Below the pieces are notes generated by a model that worked only from the letters and a program-made list of their open reading frames with translations, did not search any database and had not been told where the DNA came from. From Virgifigura sp964551315 (lineage in GTDB: Bacteria > Pseudomonadota > Alphaproteobacteria > Dongiales > Dongiaceae), in assembly GCA_964551315.1 (NCBI GenBank), contig CAZKCM010000007.1, forward strand, positions 1 through 64,000: a stretch of 64,000 nt of DNA, written 5' to 3'. Positions within the stretch are counted from its first letter, which is position 1. Each line of letters opens with the position of its first letter. A program made the translations under genes and the position numbers. Shown here in pieces: positions 32,929-42,231 of this stretch.

Positions 32929-35220
32929 GTGCGGAACACGAAGCGGCTGTGGCTCTATCTTGCCATCGTCATGCTCGCGTCCTTCGCCTGGCTGGGACTG
33001 ATCGGGCGCGAGATCTACCACCAGGCCCCGCCCGTTCCAGGGCAGATCGTCGCCGAGGACGGGACCGTCCTCTACACGCGCGACGACATCGAGACCGGCC
33101 GCAAGGTCTGGCAGTCGGCCGGCGGGATGCAGCTCGGCTCGATCTGGGGCCATGGCGCCTACCTTGCCCCGGACTGGTCCGCCGACTGGCTCCACCGCGA
33201 GGCGACGGCGCTGCTCGAGCGCTGGGCCCGGGCGGAGTTCGGGGCACCATTCGACACGCTCGACAGCTACGACCAGGCGGCGCTCAAGGCGAGACTGCGG
33301 GATGAGCTGCGGGCCAACCGCTACGATCCCGAGACCGGCGTCCTGACGGTGTCCAACGACCGCGCCGCGGTGATCCGGGAGCTGGCCGCCTACTACAACG
33401 ACCTGTTCGGTGCCGCGCCGGAGCTGGAGGAACTACGCGAGCAGTACGCGATGCCGAACAACGCTGTGCCGGATGAGACGCGCCGCCAGGCGATGACCGG
33501 GTTCTTCTTCTGGACTGCCTGGGCGGCGACGACCGAGCGTCCGGGGCAGGAGATCACCTACACCAGCAACTGGCCGTTCGAGCCTTTGGTCGGAAACAGT
33601 CCGACCACGGGCACCACGGTCTGGTCGATTGCCAGTGTCATTCTGCTGATCTTCGGCATCGGCGTCCTGGTCTGGTACTACGCCATGGCGCGCGCGGAGG
33701 AGCCACACCCGGAGGTGCCGTCTTCGGACCCGCTTCTTTCGTTGCGCCCGACGCCGTCGATGCGCGCCACCGGCAAGTATTTCGCGACCGTGATCGCGCT
33801 GTTCCTGGCGCAGATCGGGCTCGGTTCGGTGACCGCCCACTACGCGGTCGAGGGCCATCATTTCTTCGGTCTGCCGCTTGCCGAGATCCTGCCCTACGCG
33901 GTGACCCGCACCTGGCATACCCAGCTTGCGGTGTTCTGGATCGCGACGGCCTGGCTCGCCACCGGTCTCTACATCGCCCCGGCGGTCTCCGGCCATGAGC
34001 CCCGCTTCCAGCGGCTCGGCGTCAATCTCCTCTACGGTGCGCTGCTGCTGGTGGTCGTCGGTTCGATGGCCGGCGAGTGGTTCGCCGTTCAGCAGATCAT
34101 CGACCTGCCGCTCAACTTCTGGTTCGGTCACCAGGGGTACGAGTATGTCGACCTTGGCCGCTTCTGGCAGATCCTGCTGTTCGTCGGCCTCATCGTCTGG
34201 CTGACGCTGGTCGGCCGCGCCCTGTGGCCGGCGCTGCGCGCGCCGTCGGAAAGCCGCACGCTGCTGGTGATCCTGTTCCTGTCGACGGTGGCGATCGGCC
34301 TGTTCTACGGCGCGGGGCTGACCTGGGGCCAGCACACGCATCTGTCGGTGATCGAGTACTGGCGCTGGTGGGTGGTCCACCTCTGGGTCGAGGGCTTCTT
34401 CGAGGTCTTCGCCACCGCGGTGATCGCGCTGCTCTTCGTGCGGCTCGGGCTGGCCCGCGCCGGCGTCGCCACGGGTGCGGTGCTGTTCGCCACCATCGTC
34501 TTCCTGCTCGGCGGCATCCTCGGCACGCTGCACCATCTCTACTGGACCGGCACGCCGACCTCGGTCATCGCCGTAGGGGCGATGTTCTCGGCGCTCGAAG
34601 TGGTGCCGCTGGCGTTGCTCGGGGTCGAAGGCTACGAGAACTACCGGCTGAGCCGGTCGGCGCCGTGGGTGGCGACCTATCGCTGGCCGATCCTGTTCTT
34701 CGTCGGCGTCGCCTTCTGGAACCTCTTGGGGGCCGGCGTCTTCGGCTTCATGATCAACCCGCCGATCTCGCTCTACTACATCCAGGGGCTGAACACGACG
34801 GCGGTGCATGCGCACAGCGCGCTGTTCGGGGTTTACGGGCTGCTCGGCATCGGGCTGATGCTGTTCTGCCTGCGCGGCCTCGGGGCGCGGCAGGCGTGGA
34901 ACGACGGCCTGCTCAAGACGTCGTTCTGGCTGCTCAACGGCGGGCTGGCGGGGATGGTCTTCCTGTCGCTTCTGCCCATGGGTACGCTGCAGGCCTGGGC
35001 GGCGGTGACGCATGGCCTTTGGTACGCCCGCTCGGCCGAGTTCATGCACCAGCCGATCATCGAGTGGCTCGTCTGGCTTCGGGTCCCCGGTGACGTGATC
35101 TTCGCGGCCGGCGGCGTCGTCCTGGCTTGGTTCGCCTTCCGCCTGTGGCGGGGCGGCCGCGGCGGGGCGCCGGTCCGGGCGACGGACACCCGACCCGCCC
35201 GGACCGTACCGGCCGAGTAG
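32929..35220 (+). CDS. norB: quinol-dependent nitric oxide reductase (qNOR)
   Basis: The 763-residue membrane enzyme reduces 2 NO to N2O with quinol electrons. An N-terminal NorC-like extension without heme c (about 35-220; GRKVWQSAGGMQLGSIWGHGAYLAPDWSADWLHRE) precedes a 12-helix NorB core. Conserved histidines include TRTWHTQLAVFWIATAW, WWVVHLWVEGFFEVFATA, GILGTLHHLYWTG and NTTAVHAHSALFGVYG, which hold the hemes and the iron site. The length is typical of qNOR. The GTG start follows AAGGAGGAGATCC. A perfect 36-base palindrome follows the stop. It probably detoxifies NO made by NirK. Confidence 0.96.
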   Translation: MRNTKRLWLYLAIVMLASFAWLGLIGREIYHQAPPVPGQIVAEDGTVLYTRDDIETGRKVWQSAGGMQLGSIWGHGAYLAPDWSADWLHREATALLERWARAEFGAPFDTLDSYDQAALKARLRDELRANRYDPETGVLTVSNDRAAVIRELAAYYNDLFGAAPELEELREQYAMPNNAVPDETRRQAMTGFFFWTAWAATTERPGQEITYTSNWPFEPLVGNSPTTGTTVWSIASVILLIFGIGVLVWYYAMARAEEPHPEVPSSDPLLSLRPTPSMRATGKYFATVIALFLAQIGLGSVTAHYAVEGHHFFGLPLAEILPYAVTRTWHTQLAVFWIATAWLATGLYIAPAVSGHEPRFQRLGVNLLYGALLLVVVGSMAGEWFAVQQIIDLPLNFWFGHQGYEYVDLGRFWQILLFVGLIVWLTLVGRALWPALRAPSESRTLLVILFLSTVAIGLFYGAGLTWGQHTHLSVIEYWRWWVVHLWVEGFFEVFATAVIALLFVRLGLARAGVATGAVLFATIVFLLGGILGTLHHLYWTGTPTSVIAVGAMFSALEVVPLALLGVEGYENYRLSRSAPWVATYRWPILFFVGVAFWNLLGAGVFGFMINPPISLYYIQGLNTTAVHAHSALFGVYGLLGIGLMLFCLRGLGARQAWNDGLLKTSFWLLNGGLAGMVFLSLLPMGTLQAWAAVTHGLWYARSAEFMHQPIIEWLVWLRVPGDVIFAAGGVVLAWFAFRLWRGGRGGAPVRATDTRPARTVPAE

Positions 35221-35230
35221 CAACAGGAGG

Positions 35231-35266
35231 CCGGCAGGGGGCGCCCGCGCGGGCGCCCCCTGCCGG
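35231..35266 (+). terminator. perfect 36-base palindrome after norB
   Basis: The two 18-base halves are exact reverse complements, with no spacer; the left half begins CCGGCAGGGGGCGCC. It starts 11 bases after the stop. No T run follows, so it is either a GC-only terminator hairpin or an mRNA-stabilising structure. Confidence 0.55.
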
Positions 35267-35330
35267 TGCACCGGGCAAACGATACTTGCCCCCCAACGGA
35301 ATGTCACAGCCATGCCATGACCGAGCTTCG

Positions 35331-35807
35331 ATGGACGAACTGACGATCGCGCGGGCCCTGCACGTCCTGGCCGTCGTCCTCTGGATCGGCGGCGTCGCCA
35401 TGGTCACCACGGTTCTGCTGCCGGCCGTGCGCCGTCTCAAGACGGCCAGAGAGCGGCTCGCCTTCTTCGAGTCGGTGGAGGGGCGCTTCGCCTGGCAGGC
35501 ACGTATCACGACGGTGATCGCCGGGGCGAGCGGCTTCTACATGGTTCACCTGCTGGATGCCTGGGACAGGTTCCGATGGGCCGCGTTCTGGTGGATGCAT
35601 GCGATGGTCGGCGTGTGGATCTTCTTCACGATCATGCTCTTCGTCGCCGAACCGCTCTTTCTCCATCGCTGGTTCCGGACTCGGGCGGAGCGTGACCCCG
35701 AAGGGACGTTCGCGCTGATCTGGTATCTGCACTGGGCGATGCTCGCGGTCAGCCTCGTCACCGTCCTGGGAGCGGTCGCCGGAAGTCACGGTCTCTTCCT
35801 GTTCTGA
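35331..35807 (+). CDS. four-helix membrane protein, CopD/cytochrome b-like
   Basis: The 158-residue protein has four membrane helices (about 5-27, 55-75, 82-104, 132-153). Histidines lie in or near them (ARALHVLAVVLWIGG, FWWMHAMVGVWIFF, IWYLHWAMLAV), a pattern compatible with heme b or copper binding. It follows norB by 110 bp and precedes the CBS gene. A role in electron delivery or metal handling for NorB is plausible but unproven. Confidence 0.72.
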   Translation: MDELTIARALHVLAVVLWIGGVAMVTTVLLPAVRRLKTARERLAFFESVEGRFAWQARITTVIAGASGFYMVHLLDAWDRFRWAAFWWMHAMVGVWIFFTIMLFVAEPLFLHRWFRTRAERDPEGTFALIWYLHWAMLAVSLVTVLGAVAGSHGLFLF

Positions 35808-35861
35808 CCGGAAGGACGTGCCCGGCGAGCGCCCGGGCTCCGTTCGCTGGCACTTGCAATA

Positions 35862-35880
35862 GATACATTCCATGTACATG
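35862..35880. promoter_or_regulatory. weak NsrR-like inverted repeat before CBS-BON gene
   Basis: GATACATTC-C-ATGTACATG keeps the ACAT/ATGT-type arms of an NsrR-like site with several mismatches. It is centred 59 bp before the CBS-BON start. Within it CATGTACATG is a perfect 10-bp palindrome. Confidence 0.3.
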
Positions 35881-35929
35881 TTATGTTGATCGGGCCGATG
35901 CGGTGTCCGGACAACGAGAGTTGAGGGCT

Positions 35930-36625
35930 ATGAAGGCAAAGGATGTCATGACCCCCTATGTCGTTTCGGTCGGACCCGACAACACCATCGACGAGGTCAT
36001 CGACATCCTGCTGACGCACGGAATCAGCGCGGTCCCGGTGGTCGAGGGCGGCAAGCTGGTCGGTATCGTCAGCGAGGGCGACCTCGTCCGGCGCACGGAG
36101 ATCGGCACCGCGGAGGGGCCCCGGCCCTGGTCGTTGTGGCCGTTCGCCGATGATGCGATCCTGGCGGCCGAATACGTGAAATCCCGCGCCACGTGCGTAC
36201 GCGACGTGATGACCCTGAAGGTCGTTACCGTCACGGAGGAAACACCCGTCGGCGAGATCGCCGTCACGCTGGAACGAAACCGGATCAAGCGGGTTCCGGT
36301 TGTTCGGGATGGTCGACCCGTCGGCATCGTCAGCCGAGCCGACCTGATCCGGGGGCTCGCGGCGGTCGAGGCTGCGCCCTTCGGGCCGGCCGTGCCGGAT
36401 GACGGCACCGTCCGCGCCAGGGTGCTCGAGATCCTCCGGTCGCTACCCTGGGCGAGTATCGGCACGATCGACGTCACGGTCGCAGGCGGCGTGGTCGAGA
36501 TCCGGGGCGGCTACCACTCGGAGGAAGAGCGCGCGGTGACGCGCGTCGCGGCCGAGACCGTGCCCGGCGTTCGCAAAGTGGACGATCACCGCGTGCCAAT
36601 GTCCGTGCCCCACGGCTGCGTGTGA
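35930..36625 (+). CDS. CBS-domain pair with C-terminal BON domain
   Basis: The 231-residue protein has two CBS motifs (about 1-60, MKAKDVMTPYVVSVGPDNTIDEVIDILLTHGISAVPVVEGGKLVGIVSEGDLV; about 90-148, VRDVMTLKVVTVTEETPVGEIAVTLERNRIKRVPVVRDGRPVGIVSRADL) and a BON domain (160-225). CBS pairs sense adenine nucleotides or NAD; BON domains bind membranes or ligands. CBS-BON proteins commonly accompany Usp and hypoxia genes. The ATG was preferred over an in-frame GTG 27 bases upstream because MKAKDVMTP is the family's usual beginning. Confidence 0.88.
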   Translation: MKAKDVMTPYVVSVGPDNTIDEVIDILLTHGISAVPVVEGGKLVGIVSEGDLVRRTEIGTAEGPRPWSLWPFADDAILAAEYVKSRATCVRDVMTLKVVTVTEETPVGEIAVTLERNRIKRVPVVRDGRPVGIVSRADLIRGLAAVEAAPFGPAVPDDGTVRARVLEILRSLPWASIGTIDVTVAGGVVEIRGGYHSEEERAVTRVAAETVPGVRKVDDHRVPMSVPHGCV

Positions 36626-36703
36626 TCGCGTCCGCCGGGCGGCGGGACCGGCGAGCCGGGAGTGCGGAGGAACCCCACCATCAGTTTTTGAAAGGAGGCC
36701 TCA

Positions 36704-37009
36704 ATGCCTCGGATCCGCGCCTACGTCACCGCCTGCGCCGTTATCCTCGCACTCGCCGTCGTGGCGCTTGTGCTGCTCGTTTCCTTTGCAGACCTCGGTC
36801 TGAGCGGCCACGGGGTCGTGGCGCTGTTCCTCGGCGCGCTGCTGACCATCGCGCTGGCGATGGCGCTGATGGGTCTCCTGTTCATGAGCGACAGCAGCGG
36901 CTACGACGCAAGCACCGACGCCGTCGCGGCCGGGAGGGCGTCTGCCGGTACTCCCAGTCGGGACGGTGAAGCCGACAAGCCCGCCGGCGATTCGGGCGGC
37001 AGGGGCTGA
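36704..37009 (+). CDS. small two-helix membrane protein (101 aa)
   Basis: There are two hydrophobic helices (about 8-29 and 37-61) followed by a hydrophilic Ser/Gly/Asp-rich tail of some 40 residues. AAAGGAGG lies eight bases before the ATG, a strong ribosome-binding site, and translation probably tracks the preceding CBS gene. I do not recognise the family. It is convergent with the AhpD-like gene. Confidence 0.75.
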   Translation: MPRIRAYVTACAVILALAVVALVLLVSFADLGLSGHGVVALFLGALLTIALAMALMGLLFMSDSSGYDASTDAVAAGRASAGTPSRDGEADKPAGDSGGRG

Positions 37010-37027
37010 GCTCCGCGCGGCACGGAA

Positions 37028-37375
37028 TCAGCCGGCCTGCTTCTCCTTCACCTCCGCGATCGTGTCGATCGCCAGGGATGCGTGGGCGTAGGCGCCGCCC
37101 GCGCGCATCTCGGCGGCGACCCAGATCGCTTCCATCAGCTCCTCCGGCGTCGCGCCGTGCCGCATCGCCGCCTTGGTATGACCGCGGATGCAGTAGGGGC
37201 ACTGGGTGATGTGGGCCGCGGCGACGGCGATCAGCTGCTTCGTCTTTGCCGGCAGGGCGCCGTCGGCGAAGACGCGCTGGCTGAATGCCGTGAAGGCGTC
37301 GTGGATCTCGGGCGCGAGCTTCTTGCGCTCCTCGGCGAGCTCCCGCGTCGCGGTCGGGTAGATGTCCTTCGGCAT
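37028..37375 (-). CDS. carboxymuconolactone decarboxylase / AhpD-like protein
   Basis: The 115-residue protein has the alkylhydroperoxidase CxxC motif in AAHITQCPYCIRGHTKAAMRHGATPEEL (Cys59 and Cys62, His66), the redox centre of AhpD-like proteins. It lacks the extra residues of true decarboxylases, so a thiol-dependent peroxidase or redox-relay role is more likely. The gene is monocistronic and convergent with the small membrane protein gene, ending 18 bp from it. Confidence 0.88.
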   Translation of the reverse strand: MPKDIYPTATRELAEERKKLAPEIHDAFTAFSQRVFADGALPAKTKQLIAVAAAHITQCPYCIRGHTKAAMRHGATPEELMEAIWVAAEMRAGGAYAHASLAIDTIAEVKEKQAG

Positions 37376-37573
37376 GGTGTCTCTCCCGTTCAGGCTCCGG
37401 CGCCGGGTGGCCGAAGCCTCTTAACCTGTATCCCAAATGCGTGTTCCGCAAGTCCGTCGGCCGGCGGGGCACCGAACGGGGGATGCGGCGAGCAGAATGG
37501 GCGTGCCGTCCGCCCGCGAACCGCATGTCCGTGATCGCGGCTGCACGCCGCTGCGAGCCCCGCGAAGACGGAC

Positions 37574-39247
37574 TCAGGCGTGTTTTCTTCCGGCCGCACC
37601 TCGGCGGCTTCGGTCGGGGCCGGGTCTGGGCCGTCGGGGACGGTCCGACCGGCGGGGCCGGATGGCCTCGATGTGGATACCTTCATCCTCGTCGCCGGAG
37701 CGGCGTACGGAGGACGCGAACCGGTCGGCCGCCTGCCGGGCGATCTCGAACTTGGTCTCCCGATCGAAGATGCGGATCCCGCCGATCTCCCGCTTCGTTA
37801 CATGGCCGCGCCGGCAGATGAGCGGCACGAGCCATCGCGGGTCGGCATTGCGGTTGCGGCCGACATTCATCCGGAACCACACCGTGTCTTCAGGCCCGTT
37901 GCGCCGGCCGGCGGGGGCGCGCGGCGCGCGCTCGGCTGCGCCGTCGAGCAGTTCCTCCGGGGCCGGCAGGCGCGTCCGGTGAAGGCGAACCAGCGCCGCG
38001 GCCACCTCTTCGGCGCCCCGCTCGGCCAGGATTGCGCGTGCCAGAGCGCGATCCTCCTCCGTGGGCTCTTCCTCCCAACCGGGATCGCGCAGCAGGCGCT
38101 CGCGGTCCCGCGCCCGGATCTCGTCCGCCGATGGCGGCGTCGTCCAGGCCGCTTCCACCCTCGCGGACGCCAGCAGCCGCTCGGCCTGACGACGCCGGGT
38201 GTAGGGGACGAGCAGCACACAGACGCCCTTGCGCCCGGCCCGGCCGGTGCGGCCGCTCCGGTGCAGCAGCGTCTCGCGGCCCTTCGGCAGGTCGGCGTGG
38301 ATGACGAGTCCGAGGTCGGGCAGGTCGATGCCGCGCGCCGCCACGTCGGTCGCGATGCACACGCGCGCGCGCCCGTCGCGCAGCGCCTGCAGGGCGCGGG
38401 TGCGCTCGCTCTGGCTCAGCTCGCCCGACAAGGCCACCGCCGCGAAGCCGCGTTCGAGAAGCTTTCCGTGCAGGTCCCGGACGGCCTCGCGGGTGGAGCA
38501 GAAGACGAGCGCGCCGCGGGCCTCGAAGTACCGCAGCACGTTGACCACGGCGTGCTCCACGTCGTTGGGGGCGATTTGGACCGCGCGGTACTCTATGTCG
38601 CCGTGCGGCTGGTCCTCGAGCGAGGTAACGATGCGGGCGGCGTCGCGTTGGTAGCGTTTGGCAAGCGCGGTGATGTCCTTCGGGATTGTGGCGGAGAAGA
38701 GGAGGGTGCGGCGCTCGGCCGGGGTCGCGTCCAGGATGAACTCCAGATCCTCGCGAAAGCCGAGGTCGAGCATCTCGTCGGCTTCGTCGAGCACCACGAC
38801 CTGAAGCCGCGCGATGTCGAGATGGCCCCGTTCCAGATGGTCGCGCAGGCGACCCGGCGTGCCGACCACCAGATGGGCGCCCTGTGCGAGCGCGCGCTGC
38901 TCCCGGCGAATGTCCATCCCGCCGACGCAGGACGCTAGGCGCGCGCCGGTCTGCGCGTAGAGCCAGGCGAGTTCTCCATGGACCTGGAGCGCCAGCTCAC
39001 GCGTCGGCGCCACGACCAGGGCGAGCGGTTCCCCGGCGCCTTCGAAGCGCGCGCCGTCGCCGAGCAAGGTGGATGCCATCGCAAGACCATAGGCCACGGT
39101 CTTCCCCGACCCCGTCTGCGCGGAAACGAGCAGGTCCCGCCCTGCCGCCTCCGGCCGGAGCACGGCCGCCTGGACCGGCGTCGGTTCGGTAAAGCCCCGC
39201 TCGCTCAGCGCGCGGGCCAGATCGGGGTGAACGGATGAGAAGGGCAT
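37574..39247 (-). CDS. DEAD-box RNA helicase with DbpA-type RNA-binding domain
   Basis: The 557-residue protein has the helicase core: Q motif (FTEPTPVQ), motif I AQTGSGKT (43-50), PTRELA, TPGRL, motif II DEAD, motif III SAT, then the C-terminal RecA motifs VCIATDVAARGIDLP and HRSGRTGRAG. A DbpA RNA-binding domain (about 440-515; GRNRNADPRWLVPLICRRGHVTKREIGGIRI) and a basic tail follow. Such helicases act in ribosome assembly or cold adaptation. The ATG at 39247 begins the family's Q-motif region; longer in-frame extensions look non-coding. Confidence 0.92.
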   Translation of the reverse strand: MPFSSVHPDLARALSERGFTEPTPVQAAVLRPEAAGRDLLVSAQTGSGKTVAYGLAMASTLLGDGARFEGAGEPLALVVAPTRELALQVHGELAWLYAQTGARLASCVGGMDIRREQRALAQGAHLVVGTPGRLRDHLERGHLDIARLQVVVLDEADEMLDLGFREDLEFILDATPAERRTLLFSATIPKDITALAKRYQRDAARIVTSLEDQPHGDIEYRAVQIAPNDVEHAVVNVLRYFEARGALVFCSTREAVRDLHGKLLERGFAAVALSGELSQSERTRALQALRDGRARVCIATDVAARGIDLPDLGLVIHADLPKGRETLLHRSGRTGRAGRKGVCVLLVPYTRRRQAERLLASARVEAAWTTPPSADEIRARDRERLLRDPGWEEEPTEEDRALARAILAERGAEEVAAALVRLHRTRLPAPEELLDGAAERAPRAPAGRRNGPEDTVWFRMNVGRNRNADPRWLVPLICRRGHVTKREIGGIRIFDRETKFEIARQAADRFASSVRRSGDEDEGIHIEAIRPRRSDRPRRPRPGPDRSRRGAAGRKHA

Positions 39248-39350
39248 CTCTCGGCAACCGGATTGGTTTTGAAGGAAGTACGGTCCGCGTCTTCGGTGCA
39301 ACGGGCCGACCCGGGGCGGTGTTCCGACGGGCCGTGTTCCATCGAATGCG

Positions 39351-39386
39351 CCGCGCCCGGATGCCTTGCGGGCGATCCGGGCGCGG
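39351..39386 (-). terminator. GC-rich hairpin
   Basis: CCGCGCCCGGAT (39351-39362) pairs with ATCCGGGCGCGG (39375-39386) across a 12-base loop. No T run follows. Confidence 0.4.
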
Positions 39387-39425
39387 CGGGCGTGAACCCA
39401 TATCCGATGGCCGGTCGGAACACAA

Positions 39426-39456
39426 GCGGGCGGGCCCTCGGCCATGGCCCGCCCGC
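39426..39456 (-). terminator. GC-rich hairpin after the molybdenum hydroxylase operon
   Basis: GCGGGCGGGCC (39426-39436) pairs with GGCCCGCCCGC (39446-39456) around a 9-base loop, 109 bases past the hydroxylase stop. Confidence 0.45.
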
Positions 39457-39564
39457 CGCCGGAACGTAGCTGGGGGGCTCGCTGCGTTCCGGCTCGCCTC
39501 TCCGCTGGGCCCCGGCCTGTGAGACGAAGCGTCCGGCTCGGCCGGTCGCCGGCCGGCCCGTCGG

Positions 39565-41763
39565 TCAGCCGATCTGGGGCCGGGAGAAGGGCAGCGTCCG
39601 TATCCGCCTTCCGGTCGCCGCGAACACGGCGTTGGCGACGGCGGGGCCGATCGGCGGAACCCCCGGCTCGCCGACGCCGGTCGGCGGCTCGGTGGACTCG
39701 ACGATGTGGACCTCGACCGCCGGCATCTCGTCGATGCGAAGCACCCGGTAGCCGTCGAAGTTCGACTGCTGGACGGTGCCGTCCTCCAGCGTGATCGCGC
39801 CATACAGGACCGCGCCGAGGCCGAACCCGATGCCGCCCTCCATCTGCGCCCTGATGACGTCGGGGTTGATGGCGACGCCGCAATCGACGGCGCAGACCAC
39901 GCGGTCGACCTTGATCTCGCCGTCCGGCCGGACGGTCACCTCCGCGACCTGGGCCACGTAGCTGTTGAAGGATTCGTGCACAGCGATGCCGCGGCCCCGG
40001 CCGGCGGGCAGGGGCGCGCCCCACCCGGCCTTCTCGGCGGCAAGGTCGAGCACCGCTCGGTGGCGCGGGTGCCGACCGAGCAGGGACCGGCGGAACTCAT
40101 ACGGGTCCTTGCCGGCCGCCTGCGCGATCTCGTCGATGAAGACCTCCGTGGCGTAGGCGGTGTGCGTGCTGCCGACGGACCGCCACCACAGGACGGGCAC
40201 GCCGACCCGGGTCGTGTGCAGCTCAACCGTCAGGTTCGGAATGTCGTAGGGCAGGGTGCTCGCGCCTTCGACGGAGGTCTGGTCGACGCCGTTCTTGACC
40301 AGCGCGCCTTCGAAGGGCGTGCCTTCGAGGATCGACTGGCCGACGATGCGGTGCCGCCAGGCCACCAGACCGCCCTGCGCGTCGAGGCCGGCGGAGAGCG
40401 TGTGGTAGTACATCGGCCGGTAGCGGCCGCCGCGGATGTCGTCCTCCCGCGTCCAGATCAGCTTGACCGGAACGCCTTCTTCCAGAGCCTTGGCGACGTG
40501 TACCGCTTCGACGATGTAGTCCGACGTCGCGGTGGCGCGGCGGCCGAAGCTGCCGCCGGCGAGGAGCGTATGGATTTTCACCTGCTCCGGCCGCAGTCCC
40601 GCCGCCGCCGCGGCGTTGGCCTGATCGACCGTCTGAAACTGGTCGCCGGCCCAGATCTCGCACGCGTCTCCGGTCAGCCGGACGACGCAGTCGAGCGGCT
40701 CCATGGGCGCGTGGGCGAGGTACGGGAACTCGAACGCGGCGGTCAGCGTCGTGGCGGCGTTCGCCATGGCGGAGTCCACGTCGCCGTCCGCCCGGGCGAC
40801 GGTGCCCGGCTTCTCGGCGAGGGCCCTGTACTCGGCCATGAGATCGGCCGTGCCGCGCTTCTCGGCCTGGCTGTCGTCCCATTCGATCGCGAGCGCCTGC
40901 CGCGCCTGGCTGACGGCCCAGAAGGACCGGCCAACGACGGCGATGCCGCTCGGGATGCGCAGAACGTCGATCACGCCCGGCACCGCCCTTGCCGCGGTCG
41001 CGTCGACCGACCGGACCGTCGCCCCGAAGACGGGCGGCCGCTCGACCTGGGCGATCACCATGCCGGGCAGGACCACGTCGAGCGCGAATTGCGCCGTGCC
41101 GTTGGTCTTGGGTTTCGAGTCCAGGCGCGGCAGACGGCGGCCGATGAGCGTGAACGTCCTCGGGTCCTTGAGCGGCACGTCCCGGGGCGGCGTCAAGGCG
41201 GCGGCCTTGCCGGCGAGCTCGCCGAATCTGGCGCTGCGATTCGAGGCGTCATGGCGCACCACGCCCTTCTCGACGGTGATCTCGGCGGCCGGAACGCCCC
41301 ACTCGCGCGCCGCGGCCTCGACCAGCATCGCACGGGCCGTGGCGCCGGCCTTGCGAAGCTGCTCGTAGGAGTTGGCGACCGCGGTGCTGCCGCCGGTGCC
41401 CTGGATGGCGCCGAAGGCCAGATTGTTGTACAGCGTTGCGTCGGCCGGCGCCGATTCGGCCCGGACCTGCGACCAGTCGGCGTCGAGCTCTTCGGCCAAT
41501 ATGGTCGACAGGCCGGTATAGGTGCCCTGGCCCATCTCCAGATGCTTGATGACGACCGTCACCGTATTATCGGGGGCGATCCGCACGAAGGCATTGGGCG
41601 CGAAAGCCCCGCCGGTGGTGGCGCTTGCAACTTTCGTCCCGGATGCCGGCCAGTAAAAGCCGAGGGTGAGGCCCGCGGCCGCCGCGGCGCCGGTCTTCAG
41701 AAAGGTTCGCCGGCTGGCGTTCATGCTTGGGCCGGGGGTCGAAGGTGCGGGGGCTCCGTACAT
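39565..41763 (-). CDS. molybdenum hydroxylase large subunit (isoquinoline 1-oxidoreductase beta/aldehyde dehydrogenase type)
   Basis: The 732-residue protein has a twin-arginine-type leader (SRRTFLKTGAAAAAGLTLGF, residues 17-36), so it is exported with its partner. The xanthine dehydrogenase family molybdopterin domains follow (LEMGQGTYTGLSTILAEELD; GGSFGRRATATSDYIVEAV; GVGEPGVPPIGPAVANAV, where the C-terminal GEPG holds the catalytic glutamate). It hydroxylates an aldehyde or N-heterocycle with water. The ATG at 41763 has GGAGG eight bases upstream. It forms an operon with the 2Fe-2S subunit just before it; the substrate is unknown. Confidence 0.9.
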   Translation of the reverse strand: MYGAPAPSTPGPSMNASRRTFLKTGAAAAAGLTLGFYWPASGTKVASATTGGAFAPNAFVRIAPDNTVTVVIKHLEMGQGTYTGLSTILAEELDADWSQVRAESAPADATLYNNLAFGAIQGTGGSTAVANSYEQLRKAGATARAMLVEAAAREWGVPAAEITVEKGVVRHDASNRSARFGELAGKAAALTPPRDVPLKDPRTFTLIGRRLPRLDSKPKTNGTAQFALDVVLPGMVIAQVERPPVFGATVRSVDATAARAVPGVIDVLRIPSGIAVVGRSFWAVSQARQALAIEWDDSQAEKRGTADLMAEYRALAEKPGTVARADGDVDSAMANAATTLTAAFEFPYLAHAPMEPLDCVVRLTGDACEIWAGDQFQTVDQANAAAAAGLRPEQVKIHTLLAGGSFGRRATATSDYIVEAVHVAKALEEGVPVKLIWTREDDIRGGRYRPMYYHTLSAGLDAQGGLVAWRHRIVGQSILEGTPFEGALVKNGVDQTSVEGASTLPYDIPNLTVELHTTRVGVPVLWWRSVGSTHTAYATEVFIDEIAQAAGKDPYEFRRSLLGRHPRHRAVLDLAAEKAGWGAPLPAGRGRGIAVHESFNSYVAQVAEVTVRPDGEIKVDRVVCAVDCGVAINPDVIRAQMEGGIGFGLGAVLYGAITLEDGTVQQSNFDGYRVLRIDEMPAVEVHIVESTEPPTGVGEPGVPPIGPAVANAVFAATGRRIRTLPFSRPQIG

Positions 41764-41766
41764 GGC

Positions 41767-42231
41767 TCAGGCCTCCATCAGCTTGGCCGCCTCGTGGATG
41801 GCGGCGCGGATCCGGAAATAGGTGGCGCAGCGGCAGATGTTCCCGCTCATCGCGGCGTCGATGTCGGCGTCCGTCGGTTTCGGTGTCTGCGCGAGGAGCG
41901 CGATGGCCGACATGATCTGGCCCGACTGGCAGTAGCCGCACTGCACGACGTCGAGCTTCTCCCAAGCGGCCTGGACCGCCTGCGCGGCCTTGCCGGTAAC
42001 GCCTTCGATGGTCGTGACGGATTGCCCTTCGACGGCGGCCACGGGCGTGACGCAGGAACGCACGGGCTGACCGTCGATATGCACCGTGCAGGCGCCGCAT
42101 TGCGCCATGCCGCAGCCGAACTTCGTGCCCGTCAGCCCGGCGATCTCGCGAATCGCCCAGAGAAGTGGCATGTCGGGATCGGCGTCCAGTGTGGTTGGCT
42201 GGTTGTTGAGGGTGAGTGAGATGGCGGCCAT
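41767..42231 (-). CDS. molybdenum hydroxylase 2Fe-2S small subunit
   Basis: The 154-residue protein carries the plant-type ferredoxin cluster GTKFGCGMAQCGACTVHIDG (N-terminal) and the second cluster CGYCQSGQIM ... GNICRCATY, the pair found in IorA/CoxS-type subunits. It passes electrons from the molybdenum site onward. It lies three bases before the large-subunit start. A small secreted protein gene precedes it by 137 bp, with a promoter-like module further upstream. Confidence 0.93.
   Translation of the reverse strand: MAAISLTLNNQPTTLDADPDMPLLWAIREIAGLTGTKFGCGMAQCGACTVHIDGQPVRSCVTPVAAVEGQSVTTIEGVTGKAAQAVQAAWEKLDVVQCGYCQSGQIMSAIALLAQTPKPTDADIDAAMSGNICRCATYFRIRAAIHEAAKLMEA

Larger units (their letters stand above)
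39248..39564. other. intergenic region with two GC hairpins
   Basis: This 317-base gap lies upstream of the helicase and downstream of the molybdenum hydroxylase. It has no gene. Two inverted repeats, listed separately, probably end the hydroxylase transcript. Confidence 0.5.

Noticed and set aside
37574..40024. N-terminal extension of the DEAD-box helicase to 816 codons
   Set aside because: The extra 259 codons lack domains and overlap the molybdenum hydroxylase gene; MPFSSVHPDLARAL at 39247 is the normal family start.
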